This document shows positions 1 through 7,126 of a stretch of 10,239 bases of DNA, piece after piece. The DNA lies in assembly GCA_013205455.1 (NCBI GenBank), contig JABMMO010000175.1:1-10239 (forward strand), given 5' to 3'. The position numbers were made by a program, and so were the translations under genes. Every line of letters begins with the position of its first letter. The stretch's first letter is position 1. Source of the DNA: Actinomycetota bacterium. GTDB taxonomy: Bacteria; Actinomycetota; Actinomycetes; Nanopelagicales; Nanopelagicaceae. The notes beneath the pieces were generated by a model that ran no database searches, was not told the origin of the DNA, and saw only the letters and a list, made by a program, of their open reading frames with translations.

Positions 1-44
1 GCATGGCATGCAGGGGGCCAGGGGTTCAAATCCCCTTAGCTCCA
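1..44 (+). tRNA. tRNA-Ala(GGC), 3' part, cut by the window start
   Basis: The window opens inside the anticodon arm. Bases 1-2 are the end of the 5' anticodon stem, 3-9 the anticodon loop (ATGGCAT, anticodon GGC at 5-7) and 10-14 the 3' stem. Bases 15-19 are the variable loop. The T arm is 20-24 paired with 32-36 around TTCAAAT (25-31). The 3' acceptor strand is 37-43 with discriminator A at 44. Position 70 (base 41) is U, as expected for the G3:U70 pair that marks alanine tRNAs, although G3 itself lies outside the window. CCA is not encoded. The 5' half is missing, so the gene is partial only because of the window edge. Confidence 0.93.
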
Positions 45-45
45 C

Positions 46-984
46 GTGAATTCACAATCAACCGCACATATACCTCGGGGTTGGCGCATCGAGGATTTAT
101 ATGATCAAACCGGAAAACGATTTTTAATTACTGGTGGAACTAGCGGACTTGGTCGCGAAACTGCAAGAGAACTTGCGCGCAATGGGGCTCAAGTAACGAT
201 TACCGCGCGCTCAGTCAAAAAAGCCGAAGAAACTTTGAATGAGATTGCTAGCGAAAAAGTAGATTATTTGGAGATGGATTTAACGGATCTAGAGAGCGTC
301 CGCAAAGCCGCTAGGTCAGTAACTGGAAATTATGATGCCTTGATTCTAAATGCCGGAATCATGGCGATTCCATTTGCAAAAACTGTAGATGGTTTTGAAA
401 CTCAAATGAGCACCAATCATTTAGGGCATTTTGCTTTTGCAGGTTTAATTAAGAATCAAATTTCACATCGAATCATCACGGTTTCAAGTTTTGCGCACCG
501 GATGGGCTCATTTGGATCTGGGTCACTCGATGAAATTCGAGACATTGCGCTTGGGAAGAATAAGTATTCACCTTGGGGCGCTTACGGAACCAGCAAGCTT
601 GCAAATCTATTATTTTCCTTCGAACTAGAGCGACGCGCTCGAATTAATAATTGGCCAGTTGTTGCGATTGCGGCTCACCCTGGTTATTCAAATACAAATT
701 TACAAATGGTATCTTCAGAAATTCGTGAAAAAAAGAGCGAAGCGAAAATTACTGCAATTATAAATAAAATTTTTGCACAGAGCGCCACAAACGGTGCGCT
801 GCCCACTTTGCTAGCCGCAACACATCCTGGACTTTTCGGCGGGCTATTTGTAGCGCCAAGTGGATTAATGGAGATGCGTGGTTCCCCTAAACTTACAAGA
901 GCTCGCGAAATTGCATACGATCAGATGCTCGCCACAAATTTGTGGAGCATAAGTGAAGAGCTAACTGGAGTGAATTGGAAGTAA
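46..984 (+). CDS. Short-chain dehydrogenase/reductase (SDR), NAD(P)-dependent
   Basis: A 312-residue classical-type SDR, predicted to be a cytosolic NAD(P)(H)-dependent alcohol/ketone oxidoreductase. Seen in the protein: nucleotide-binding TGGTSGLG at residues 29-36, NAG at 102-104, NHLGHF at 124-129, active-site serine in VSS at 146-148, Y180-x3-K184 and a PG pair at 212-213. The W-x-DL-x-DQTGK run just before the Rossmann strand and the NHLGHF motif resemble the retinol dehydrogenase/protochlorophyllide reductase-like branch; the substrate cannot be read. The GTG start lies one base after the tRNA 3' end and has no Shine-Dalgarno sequence. No in-frame ATG precedes the Rossmann motif, so this start is plausible and probably leaderless after tRNA processing. 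The stop codon directly abuts the ATG of the FAD oxidoreductase gene, suggesting co-transcription. Confidence 0.88.
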   Translation: MNSQSTAHIPRGWRIEDLYDQTGKRFLITGGTSGLGRETARELARNGAQVTITARSVKKAEETLNEIASEKVDYLEMDLTDLESVRKAARSVTGNYDALILNAGIMAIPFAKTVDGFETQMSTNHLGHFAFAGLIKNQISHRIITVSSFAHRMGSFGSGSLDEIRDIALGKNKYSPWGAYGTSKLANLLFSFELERRARINNWPVVAIAAHPGYSNTNLQMVSSEIREKKSEAKITAIINKIFAQSATNGALPTLLAATHPGLFGGLFVAPSGLMEMRGSPKLTRAREIAYDQMLATNLWSISEELTGVNWK

Positions 985-2271
985 ATGAGTAAAAGCGCAA
1001 TTGTTATTGGTGCCGGTGTAATCGGATCCTCGGTCGCATGGGAATTAGCTAAGAACGGATATTCCGTAACTGTTGTTGATAAAGAATCTGGCGCGGGCCA
1101 AGGATCTACTAGCGCTTCAAGTGCAGTAATTAGATTTAACTACTCAACTTTTGATTCAGTTGCACTCGCGTGGGAGTCATACCGCGGGTGGCAAAATTGG
1201 CCAGCACATTTGGGGATAAAACTCGATCATTACGCCGAAGTTGTTAACGCTGGTACGGTCATGGTGGAAGTTCCATTTATGCCCTTTGCATCGACCGAAG
1301 CCTTATTTAAAGCTGTCGGAATCCCTTATGAAATTTGGGGAGCAGCCGAACTCGCTCTTGGAATTCCCGGATTTGATACTGGAAAGTATTGGCCACCAAA
1401 GCAGATTACCGATGACGATTTCTGGGATGAAGCCAATGGTGAATTAACTGCGATGTACACCAAGGACGGTGGCTATGTGAATGATCCATTGCTTGCTGCC
1501 CAAAATTTAGCTGCGGCGGCAGTCGCAAATGGTGCTGTTATGAAATTCCGCACTGCGGTAACTGGAATTATTAAAAATGATGAACGAGTGCTTGGCGTAA
1601 CACTTTCGGATGGTTCTGAACTTCACGCCGATGTCGTTATCAATGTTGGTGGTCCATGGAGTGGAAAGATAAATGAAATGGCAGGAGTTGGTGAAGATTT
1701 TACAATTTTAGTTCGTCCCATGCGCCAAGAAGTACACCACATTGCAACCCCGCTAAATCTTTTAACCGGACCAATGATTGGCGATATGGATCTTGGCACC
1801 TATATGCGACCTTCACCTGGCGGTGCAATATTGCTCGGTGGTACTGAACCTGAGTGTGAACCTTTGGAATGGGTAGATGATTTAGATAATGTGAATATGG
1901 TCCGCACCCAAGCACTCTTTGAATCGCAAGTCATGCGCGTTGCTCGGCGGTTACCGGCCCTACAAATGCCATCATCACCATCTGGAATAGTTGGAATTTA
2001 CGATGTGGCCGCTGACTGGACTCCAATTTACGACAAAACAAATCTTCCTGGGTATTACGTAGCAATGGGAACAAGTGGAAACCAATTTAAAAATGCACCA
2101 TTTGTAGGAAAATTAATGTTTAAATTAATTAGCGAAGTTGAAGCTGGGGTAGATCACGATAACAATCCAGTTGAAATAGTGGGAGAGTACACCGGACATA
2201 AAATCAATATCGGCACTTATTCACGGAAGCGAAAAATTAATGAAAACTCTTCTGGAACGGTAATGGGATAA
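985..2271 (+). CDS. FAD-dependent oxidoreductase, DAO family (sarcosine oxidase/DadA-like)
   Basis: A 428-residue flavoprotein of the D-amino acid oxidase/glycine-sarcosine oxidase fold. The N-terminal Rossmann motif is G9-x-G11-x2-G14, followed by the ADP-ribose-binding acidic residue in VVVD (about 29-32). A second cofactor segment, NVGGPWSGKINEMAG (220-234), is typical of sarcosine oxidase/dehydrogenase relatives. The C-terminal FAD-contact segment reads GTSGNQFKNAP (362-372), where relatives often have G-x-x-GHG, so the usual His is replaced. The family oxidises amines or amino acids to imines, passing electrons to oxygen or an acceptor; the substrate here is unknown. ATG 985 follows the SDR stop with no gap, and GGAAG at 977-981 is a suitable ribosome binding site. 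It converges on the liv operon and ends before a shared terminator. No transmembrane segment is seen. Confidence 0.88.
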   Translation: MSKSAIVIGAGVIGSSVAWELAKNGYSVTVVDKESGAGQGSTSASSAVIRFNYSTFDSVALAWESYRGWQNWPAHLGIKLDHYAEVVNAGTVMVEVPFMPFASTEALFKAVGIPYEIWGAAELALGIPGFDTGKYWPPKQITDDDFWDEANGELTAMYTKDGGYVNDPLLAAQNLAAAAVANGAVMKFRTAVTGIIKNDERVLGVTLSDGSELHADVVINVGGPWSGKINEMAGVGEDFTILVRPMRQEVHHIATPLNLLTGPMIGDMDLGTYMRPSPGGAILLGGTEPECEPLEWVDDLDNVNMVRTQALFESQVMRVARRLPALQMPSSPSGIVGIYDVAADWTPIYDKTNLPGYYVAMGTSGNQFKNAPFVGKLMFKLISEVEAGVDHDNNPVEIVGEYTGHKINIGTYSRKRKINENSSGTVMG

Positions 2272-2285
2272 CTTAAAAGTAAATG

Positions 2286-2319
2286 AAAAAAGGCCCCGAC
2301 TTTCGTCAGGGCCTTTTTT
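2286..2319. terminator. Bidirectional Rho-independent terminator
   Basis: The stem pairs GGCCC (2292-2296) with GGGCC (2309-2313), then, after one C/A mismatch, GAC (2298-2300) with GTC (2305-2307), closing a four-base loop. A6 precedes and T6 follows the stem, so both strands have a U-run. It sits in the 59-base gap between the stop codons of the convergent FAD oxidoreductase gene and livJ and would serve both units. Confidence 0.93.
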
Positions 2320-2330
2320 AGATTCTTAAA

Positions 2331-3590
2331 TTAGAACTTAACGTCTAATTTATCGTCGTGAAGGATTACGCCATCTTTGATGGACCAAACTTCGAAAGTG
2401 CCACCCGCTGGGTCGCCGGCCTTATCGAATTTTGTATAACCCCACACACCGTTATATGTGATTGGCTTTCCTGCAGCAATATCCTTAACAGCAGCTGTTA
2501 ATTCGTTCCATGCATAAGCAGTTCCACCGTTAATGCCACCTACGTTGCGAAGACCCTTTGCAAGAGCCTTGGCTGTAGTTGCACCAGCAGAGATACCGGC
2601 AAGGCAACCTAGTACTGCAGCATCAAAGCCAGAACCATCAACGAAAGTACCTGGGTTCTTTGGGTATGCAGCTTTGAAAGCAGTTGACCATGCAGCAGCA
2701 GCAGTTCCGTTTGTCTTTGCAGATGTTCCACGGATACCGTTCATGAACGATGCACCAACTGTTTTAACAGCTGAGTCATCATTGAATGCTTCTGTCATGA
2801 AAGTTGTGCTTGCTTTCCACTTTTTTGTACGTGTTAAAGCAGGAGCTAATTTAGCGAATGAATCTGGATAATCAATGAACACAAAAGCGTCGCGCTTTGT
2901 CTTTACAAGAGCTGCAGCTTCTGAATCATATGCAGCAGCGCCTGCGTTCCAAAGTACAGTTCCACCGATGTGACCACCTTGTTTTAACCAAGCCTTTTTA
3001 AATGCATTGGCAAGACCAGTTCCGAATGAGTTGTTGATCGCACCAACAGTTACCCATGCAGTTGGGCTATACGCAGTTGAAATTGCTTTCACTAGCGCTT
3101 GCGCCTGCAATAGGTCTGAAGGGTATGTGCGGAACAAAGTGTCGTTATCTTTGAATGTTGTTAGTGCTGGTGATGATGCAGCTGAAGCAATAGCAAGTGT
3201 GCTTGTTGATGCAGCTGTAACAGCTCCGATTGCAAGAGATGCACCGGAAGTAAGTGATCCAACAATGAAGTTAACTTTGTCAGATTTAACCAGCTTTGTA
3301 GCAGCTTCGGTTGCAACTGATGGCGCATCAGAGACTGAGTCTTCTTGAGCGATCATTTTGCATGAACCTGCAACGCCAGCTGCGGTCATCGCAGTGGTTA
3401 CAGATGTAACACCAAATGCAGCAGCGTTAGCTAAACCAGTTCCGTAAGCAGCGAATCCTGCGCCGGTCATAGGTTGGACTGTTCCGATACGGATATCGAC
3501 AGCAGCCGCGTTTGCTGGAAGTGATGAAGTAAATAGTGCGGTGATTGCTAGTGCCGCAGATGCGACAAACGCGCCACGCTTCTTATTCAT
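2331..3590 (-). CDS. livJ: Branched-chain amino acid ABC transporter, substrate-binding protein
   Basis: A 419-residue secreted binding protein of the Peripla_BP_6 (leucine/isoleucine/valine-binding) family. It should present branched-chain amino acids or related compounds to the LivHM channel. The N-terminus has a basic stretch (MNKKR), a hydrophobic core (7-24) and a signal-peptidase-I-like site after PANA (25-28). The mature protein starts near VDIRIGTVQPMTG, typical of the family. The only cysteines are C77 and C329, so there is no lipobox and no obvious lipid anchor, which is unusual for a single-membrane bacterium. The protein is rich in Ala and Thr. The ATG at 3590 is supported by AGGAG at 3599-3595, four bases upstream. 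It is the last gene of the liv operon, separated from livF by 68 bases with a strong hairpin, perhaps allowing separate or stabilised expression. Exact ligand is uncertain. Confidence 0.9.
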   Translation of the reverse strand: MNKKRGAFVASAALAITALFTSSLPANAAAVDIRIGTVQPMTGAGFAAYGTGLANAAAFGVTSVTTAMTAAGVAGSCKMIAQEDSVSDAPSVATEAATKLVKSDKVNFIVGSLTSGASLAIGAVTAASTSTLAIASAASSPALTTFKDNDTLFRTYPSDLLQAQALVKAISTAYSPTAWVTVGAINNSFGTGLANAFKKAWLKQGGHIGGTVLWNAGAAAYDSEAAALVKTKRDAFVFIDYPDSFAKLAPALTRTKKWKASTTFMTEAFNDDSAVKTVGASFMNGIRGTSAKTNGTAAAAWSTAFKAAYPKNPGTFVDGSGFDAAVLGCLAGISAGATTAKALAKGLRNVGGINGGTAYAWNELTAAVKDIAAGKPITYNGVWGYTKFDKAGDPAGGTFEVWSIKDGVILHDDKLDVKF

Positions 3591-3609
3591 AGAGCTCCTA
3601 GTATTAAGT

Positions 3610-3629
3610 CGTCCTGCGAGGGCAGGACG
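3610..3629 (-). promoter_or_regulatory. Perfect 8-bp hairpin in the livF-livJ gap
   Basis: CGTCCTGC (3610-3617) pairs perfectly with GCAGGACG (3622-3629) around a four-base loop. In the - strand transcript it lies 10 bases before the livJ AGGAG. It is not followed by a U-run, so it does not look like a terminator. A 5' stabiliser or RNase-processing barrier that raises livJ mRNA over the upstream genes would fit. The structure is seen directly; the role is inferred. Confidence 0.6.
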
Positions 3630-3647
3630 CGGGAAGTAGATGCTAGC

Positions 3648-3662
3648 GTAACAATTTGTTAC
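3648..3662. promoter_or_regulatory. Small dyad GTAACAA-T-TTGTTAC overlapping the livF stop
   Basis: A perfect 7-bp inverted repeat with a one-base centre covers the livF stop codon (3659-3661). On the - strand a TANNNT box (TAGCAT, 3645-3640) starts 2 bases after the dyad. The dyad could therefore be an operator of an internal livJ promoter, but the matching -35 (TACTAA) is poor. It may equally be chance in AT-rich DNA. Confidence 0.3.
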
Positions 3663-4396
3663 TTAGTAGTCCGTTTTCCGAAATAAATACCCACGATTTC
3701 AGGGTCTACCGCGAGGGATTTGCCCGCGCCTTCGTGGCGATTCTTGCCCATATCCAGGACATAGCCGTAATTAGAGATTTCTAGGGCTCTTCGGGCGTTC
3801 TGCTCCACCATCAAGATCGTGACCCCTGATTGATTGATTCGCACCAACTCATCAAATAGTTGATCAACCAGTGCCGGAGCTAGACCTGCCGATGGTTCAT
3901 CTAGCAATAAAAGTTTTGGTGAGGACATTAAGGCCCGAGCTAGCGCCAACATTTGTCTTTGCCCACCAGAAAGTTGACCAGCACGATCTTTCTTTCGCCC
4001 AACTAAATCCGGGTAACGCTGGTACATGCTTTCTTTTAACTCACCTATTGGCTTCCCAGATTCTGGAATGAAACCAACATCTAAGTTCTCATCGATGGTC
4101 ATTGCGGAAAATATATTTTCAATCTGGGGCACATACCCGATACCAATTTTAGAAAGGTTATGAGGCTTTGTTGCTAATACATCTATTTCTTTGCCATCAC
4201 GATTAATCGTGATAGTTCCGGCAGTGACTCTTGCAATTCCATAAATAGCTTTCATGATTGTAGATTTTCCAGCACCGTTTGGTCCAACGATAGTTACAAC
4301 GGACTTTTCTGGAACTTCAATATTTACACCGTTTAGAATTTTGATATCACCGTATCCGCCTTCAAGGCCAGCAATTTTTAACAATGGTTTTGTCAT
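3659..4396 (-). CDS. livF: Branched-chain amino acid ABC transporter, ATPase LivF
   Basis: A 245-residue cytoplasmic ABC ATPase that pairs with LivG to drive the LivHM permease. Motifs: Walker A GPNGAGKST (38-46), Q-loop Q91, signature LSGGQ (142-146), Walker B KLLLLDEP (161-168) and a D-loop SAGLAP. The switch position reads MVEQN (196-200), with Gln in place of His; this is the normal LivF form and separates it from LivG. Length is typical. The ATG at 4396 overlaps the livG stop by four bases (ATGA), which points to translational coupling; there is only a weak AGAAAG upstream. It is followed by a 68-base gap before livJ. Confidence 0.95.
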   Translation of the reverse strand: MTKPLLKIAGLEGGYGDIKILNGVNIEVPEKSVVTIVGPNGAGKSTIMKAIYGIARVTAGTITINRDGKEIDVLATKPHNLSKIGIGYVPQIENIFSAMTIDENLDVGFIPESGKPIGELKESMYQRYPDLVGRKKDRAGQLSGGQRQMLALARALMSSPKLLLLDEPSAGLAPALVDQLFDELVRINQSGVTILMVEQNARRALEISNYGYVLDMGKNRHEGAGKSLAVDPEIVGIYFGKRTTK

Positions 4397-5169
4397 GATT
4401 TTAACTTTCTGGTGCCAAGATAGGCATCGACTACGGCTTGATTTTCATAAATTGAGTTAGGTAGTCCATCAGCGATAACTCGACCTTCAGCCATTACAAC
4501 AACTCGATCTGAAATATTCATTACCGTTTCGAGATCGTGCTCCACTAGCAAGAAAGTTAAATGATGTTCAGTACGAAGATCATGTAAGACCTCAAGAAGT
4601 TTTTCAACAAGAGTTGGATTAACGCCGGCAAAAGGTTCATCAAGAAGTAACATAACTGGCTCGGCCATAAGCGCTCGCGCTAAGTCAAGTAGTTTTCGCT
4701 GGCCACCTGAGAGAATTCCGGCGTAATCATTCGCGAACCGTTCGATACCTACTTGTTTTAATAACGCCATTGCACGTTCGCGGGCTTGCTTTTCAAAAGC
4801 GTTTCGCGCTCGAGGATTGAAAAAATTAATCAGATTATCGCCAGGGTTGTTTTGAGCGCCTAACATCAGGTTATCAATGACGCTTAATCGTTTAATAACT
4901 TTTGCGCCTTGGAATGTCCGAACAATGCCACGGCCGGCAATTTTATGAGGGAGCAATTTTTGAATTTCAAATCCTTGAAAAAGAATGGTGCCAGAATCAG
5001 GTTTGGTCGCGCCGCTAATTAAATTAAATAGCGTGGTCTTACCAGCCCCATTAGGACCGATTACTGAAGTTACGCTGCCAACTTCAACGCTCATCGTTGC
5101 GCCATTGACCGCTTTGACACCACCGAAAGCAACGGCGACATCGTTTACTTCAAGAATTAGATTATTCAA
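4393..5169 (-). CDS. livG: Branched-chain amino acid ABC transporter, ATPase LivG
   Basis: A 258-residue cytoplasmic ABC ATPase of the LivG type. Motifs: Walker A GPNGAGKTT (38-46), Q-loop in RTFQG (Q87), signature LSGGQ (153-157), Walker B VMLLLDEP (172-179) and switch His in LLVEHD (H211). The GIVRTFQ segment and the C-terminal extension after the H-loop are characteristic of LivG. The start is a TTG at 5169-5167 inside the end of livM (eight-base overlap). It is chosen because AGGAG lies seven bases upstream (5181-5177), because no usable ATG lies near it, and because the protein start aligns with the family. Tight overlaps on both sides place it firmly in the operon. Confidence 0.94.
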   Translation of the reverse strand: MNNLILEVNDVAVAFGGVKAVNGATMSVEVGSVTSVIGPNGAGKTTLFNLISGATKPDSGTILFQGFEIQKLLPHKIAGRGIVRTFQGAKVIKRLSVIDNLMLGAQNNPGDNLINFFNPRARNAFEKQARERAMALLKQVGIERFANDYAGILSGGQRKLLDLARALMAEPVMLLLDEPFAGVNPTLVEKLLEVLHDLRTEHHLTFLLVEHDLETVMNISDRVVVMAEGRVIADGLPNSIYENQAVVDAYLGTRKLKS

Positions 5170-6145
5170 GGACCATCTCCTCGCGCTTACCGAAGATGCC
5201 TTGTGGGCGACGTATCATCAATACAATTAAAACAATTCCAATAATCATAATTCTCATGTAAGAACGTTGCGATGCATCAAAGAATGAAAATGGCCAGAAA
5301 GTAAAGAAGCGCGTTCCGCCATATAAAAAGCCAAAGAATATTGCAGCAATTGCCAGACCTTTTACTTTGGTAGCGCCGCTGAGAATTAAAATCATCCAAG
5401 CATAGAAGGTAACAATGGTTAGGAAATCATCTGGCGAAAGTAGTGAAACTTGTAGCGCCCAGTAAATTCCGGCAATGCCACCAATAATTGATCCGATAAT
5501 CACAGCTTGTAACCGGAATCGGAACACATTCTTTCCTAGCGCTGATGGCACATCGTCATCTTCGCGAGTTGCGCGAAGTACCCGCGCCCATGAAGTCCGT
5601 TCAACTCTAGAAACAATAAATAGCAAGATGCCGAATGTGATCCAGACCAGTATTCCCATTGCCATATCGCGATCTGCAATTTCACCTAAGATTGGCGTTA
5701 AGTGATCTCGAATCCAATAAAGGATTGTGTCCCAAGTGTCGGTGTAAGAAGGGTATGCATCACCGATTGGCATGATGGCGAGCGAACCTTGTGCACCACC
5801 AGTGAGGCCGTCAGAGTTGAAAATTACATATCTTACGATTTCGGAGAACGCGATACTCACAATAGAGAAGTAATCGCCTCTTAACCTGAGCGTTGTTAAG
5901 CCAAGAAATGCGCCACCAAGTGCCGCCACCGCCACACCTGACGCAGCAGCAACCCAGAAGTTAAAACCATGCGCAATAACCAAGATAGCCATTGTGTAGG
6001 AAGAAAGCGCCATCATGCCAACGTGACCGAAGTTTAAAATTCCACCGACGCCATATTGAACTTGCAGCCCGAGTGTGAATATTCCGTAGATTCCGGACAT
6101 TGTTAATATGAAAACCCAGAAACCTGGTTGCAGTATCGCGGTCAT
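5162..6145 (-). CDS. livM: Branched-chain amino acid ABC transporter, permease LivM
   Basis: A 327-residue polytopic membrane permease, one half of the Liv translocation channel. Family signatures seen: NFGHVGMMALSSY (38-50), RLRGDYFSIVSIAFSEI (87-103), and a cytoplasmic ATPase-contact loop around SWARVLRATREDDDVPSALGKN (185-206). The C-terminal KRRPQGIFG-like tail reads IRRPQGIFGKRE (311-322). Several hydrophobic segments are visible (about 8-28, 42-60, 63-86, 162-179, 213-233, 243-256, 262-277, 297-311). A soluble loop at about 127-160 follows the GG-x-x-G segment. The ATG at 6145 shares one base with the livH stop (TAATG), so translation is probably coupled. Only a weak purine stretch precedes it. 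Confidence 0.95.
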   Translation of the reverse strand: MTAILQPGFWVFILTMSGIYGIFTLGLQVQYGVGGILNFGHVGMMALSSYTMAILVIAHGFNFWVAAASGVAVAALGGAFLGLTTLRLRGDYFSIVSIAFSEIVRYVIFNSDGLTGGAQGSLAIMPIGDAYPSYTDTWDTILYWIRDHLTPILGEIADRDMAMGILVWITFGILLFIVSRVERTSWARVLRATREDDDVPSALGKNVFRFRLQAVIIGSIIGGIAGIYWALQVSLLSPDDFLTIVTFYAWMILILSGATKVKGLAIAAIFFGFLYGGTRFFTFWPFSFFDASQRSYMRIMIIGIVLIVLMIRRPQGIFGKREEMVLE

Positions 6146-7038
6146 TAAATTTTTCTCGCTCTCACGCCAAAAATTCCTTCAGGCTTGAAGAGCAGAACAA
6201 TTACCAACACTGCGAATCCAACTACTGGTTTGTAAGTAGATGGAATTCCGCCAGCGAGAGCATCCCAAGTTGATAGATCCATTACGACGCCGAGTACAAA
6301 TCCACCAATAAGTGCACCGTATGCGTCACCAATTGTGCCAAGTACAACAGCTGCCAGAATTGCAAGTAATAGATCTAGACCCATTCCGTTTGTGAATTGG
6401 CCTTGCACCGTTCCTTGGAAAACGCCAGCTAGCGCACCGTAAGCACCGCTTATCGTCCAAGTAGCAATAATTACCCGATCAACATTTATGCCCGAGACAG
6501 CGGCGAGTGAAGCATTATCCGCATAGGCACGCATATCTTTACCAATATTTGATTTCTTAATAAATAAGGCGATCCCAGTTATTGCAATTGAGGCGCAGAG
6601 TAAAACTATTAATTGCAACCGGGCAATTTGCGCTCCAAGAAATTCGTAGGTTGTTAGTTGGTCTAAATCGAAGCGACGGCTATCGCTGCCAAATGTCAAA
6701 GCTATTGATTGGCGGAGAATGAAGGCGATTCCAGAGGCAACTAAGAAAAGCGCAAGCATGCCAGCGCCACTTCTACGGATTCTCCGCCATAAAATAAATT
6801 CAAGAATTAACGAAACGATAACCCCGATAACCATTGAAAGAATTACTGCGAGCACGAATGGTAGGTGCTGAGATGTGGCTAAATAGAAAGTTGTAAAAGC
6901 GCCTAGGGTTAAGAAATCTCCTGCGGCAAAATTAACTAAATGCAGAACTGAATAAACTAAGGAAATCCCGAGCGCAGCCATACCGAAAATTGATCCTGCA
7001 ACTAAGCCGTTGAAGAGCAACTGTACAAACTCGGCCAC
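6145..7038 (-). CDS. livH: Branched-chain amino acid ABC transporter, permease LivH
   Basis: A 297-residue polytopic permease, partner of LivM. Diagnostic segments: VLHLVNFAAGDFLTLGAF (31-48), the ATPase-contact loop GKDMRAYADNASLAAVSGIN (166-185), the glycine-rich LAAVVLGTIGDAYGALIGGF (228-247) and the C-terminal KPEGIFGVR (285-293). The start is a GTG at 7038-7036 with GAGG (7049-7046) seven bases upstream. It is the first gene of the operon; a candidate promoter with a dyad lies in the 88-base divergent gap before it. The LivM and LivG overlaps downstream make a single transcript likely. Confidence 0.95.
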   Translation of the reverse strand: MAEFVQLLFNGLVAGSIFGMAALGISLVYSVLHLVNFAAGDFLTLGAFTTFYLATSQHLPFVLAVILSMVIGVIVSLILEFILWRRIRRSGAGMLALFLVASGIAFILRQSIALTFGSDSRRFDLDQLTTYEFLGAQIARLQLIVLLCASIAITGIALFIKKSNIGKDMRAYADNASLAAVSGINVDRVIIATWTISGAYGALAGVFQGTVQGQFTNGMGLDLLLAILAAVVLGTIGDAYGALIGGFVLGVVMDLSTWDALAGGIPSTYKPVVGFAVLVIVLLFKPEGIFGVRARKI

Positions 7039-7065
7039 TTGGCAACCTCAACCTTCCGGGTAATG

Positions 7066-7108
7066 AGTAGGTGAAACCTACTTTAAGAAATGGGCTTCTG
7101 TCAGCCAA
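7066..7108 (-). promoter_or_regulatory. Candidate liv operon promoter with an operator-like dyad
   Basis: Read on the - strand, TTGGCT (7108-7103) is followed after exactly 17 bases by TAAAGT (7085-7080), a reasonable -35/-10 pair that predicts a start near 7073 and a 35-base leader to the livH GTG. A perfect inverted repeat, AGTAGGT-GAA-ACCTACT (7066-7082), covers the -10 end and the predicted start point, where a repressor would block transcription. Promoter and operator roles are inferred from sequence and position only. Confidence 0.45.
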
Positions 7109-7113
7109 TCCTT

Positions 7114-7119
7114 TACGAT
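7114..7119 (+). promoter_or_regulatory. Candidate -10 box of a leaderless TIGR04076 mRNA
   Basis: TACGAT fits the TANNNT actinobacterial -10 pattern and ends seven bases before the GTG at 7127, so transcription would begin at or next to the start codon. No Shine-Dalgarno sequence is present. No good -35 is seen 16-18 bases upstream. The box lies five bases from the -35 of the opposing liv promoter. Confidence 0.4.
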
Positions 7120-7126
7120 AAATGAT

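Noticed and set aside
1..60. tRNA 3' end as an integration (att) site
   Set aside because: tRNA ends are common integration sites, but no integrase, direct repeat of the tRNA end or change in base composition is visible in the window.
2533..2871. Open reading frame of 112 codons on the + strand opposite livJ
   Set aside because: It is antisense to a clearly coding gene, has low-complexity Ala/Pro/Val content created by the Ala-rich livJ codons, and matches no family. The same applies to 3007-3348.
3610..3629. Hairpin read as a Rho-independent terminator between livF and livJ
   Set aside because: There is no U-run after the stem on the transcribed strand (ACTTAATAC follows), so termination is unlikely.
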